The notes beneath the pieces are model-generated. The model was not told the origin of the DNA. It saw only the letters and a program-made list of their open reading frames with translations, and made no database searches. A program made the translations under genes and the position numbers. From contig CALUHX010000021.1 of assembly GCA_944320555.1 (NCBI GenBank), positions 1-41,729 on the forward strand: DNA of 41,729 nt, given 5' to 3'. Position 1 is the stretch's first letter, and the number at the start of each line of letters is the position of its first letter. The DNA is from an uncultured Butyricimonas sp. (GTDB lineage Bacteria > Bacteroidota > Bacteroidia > Bacteroidales > Marinifilaceae). Below are positions 41,672 through 41,729 of the stretch, one piece after another.

Positions 41672-41729
41672 TTATTGCAAATGGGTAAAACCATAGGAAA
41701 TCAAATATAACGAAATCGGTTAAATCCAA
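41672..41729. other. Unrecognised AT-rich end of the window
   Basis: These 58 bases should encode the middle of the ABC ATPase but do not in any frame I can read. They show no feature I recognise. Confidence 0.4.

Overview
The window looks like a piece of a GC-rich Bacteroidales chromosome. The pointers are Bacteroidetes-type promoters (TTTG, about 19 bases, TAnnTTTG) with little Shine-Dalgarno signal, an ECF sigma/FecR pair, FimB/Mfa2-type fimbrial lipoproteins, DUF5686, DUF4301 and DUF6266-like proteins, a BACON domain, a CotH-like protein and a GldF/GldG-type ABC permease. I cannot name the genus. No rRNA, tRNA, CRISPR array or complete insertion sequence was recognised.

Layout. 1-2.6 kb (minus): an Rpn-type nuclease, an ECF sigma factor and a FecR anti-sigma gene cut by the window edge. 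2.9-6.4 kb (minus): a DUF5686 outer-membrane protein and an arabinose-5-phosphate isomerase. 6.6-8.8 kb (plus): recQ, sharing a bidirectional terminator with mgtC-like (minus). 9.8-19.6 kb (minus): a housekeeping block in transcription order nadK, uppS, bamA, skp/ompH, murI, rel, fur-family, purA, joining envelope assembly, undecaprenyl phosphate supply, peptidoglycan precursor supply and stringent response. 19.8-24.3 kb (minus): a three-gene operon of fimbrial-anchor-like lipoproteins whose middle member also carries leucine-rich repeats and a BACON domain. 24.9-27.3 kb: two divergent DUF6266-like genes. 27.4-32.7 kb (plus): a small acidic protein, DUF4301, a DUF368 polyprenyl-phosphate transporter, aroE and a MATE exporter. 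32.7-38.7 kb (minus): a transglutaminase-like lipoprotein, a caspase-fold (C25-like) secreted protein and a CotH-like protein. 38.8-41.7 kb (minus): a markedly AT-rich Gld-type ABC permease next to an ATPase gene that has lost its N-terminal half.

The most unusual content is non-coding. First, at least three intergenic regions (2664-2856, 26327-26407, 35361-35531) hold short arrays repeated with an exact 11-bp period. In two of them the arrays are arranged as large palindromes, with outer arrays complementary to each other and different arrays inside. The three loci share the design but not the sequence. Second, a family of MITE-like elements is scattered through the window: two 186-bp copies (9581-9766 and 24626-24811), a related type at 37331-37500, and one copy nested inside a copy of the related type. 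These elements appear to touch genes: a fragment sits in frame inside aroE, another supplies the last codons and stop of the CotH-like gene, and a third may supply the -33 box of the mgtC-like gene.
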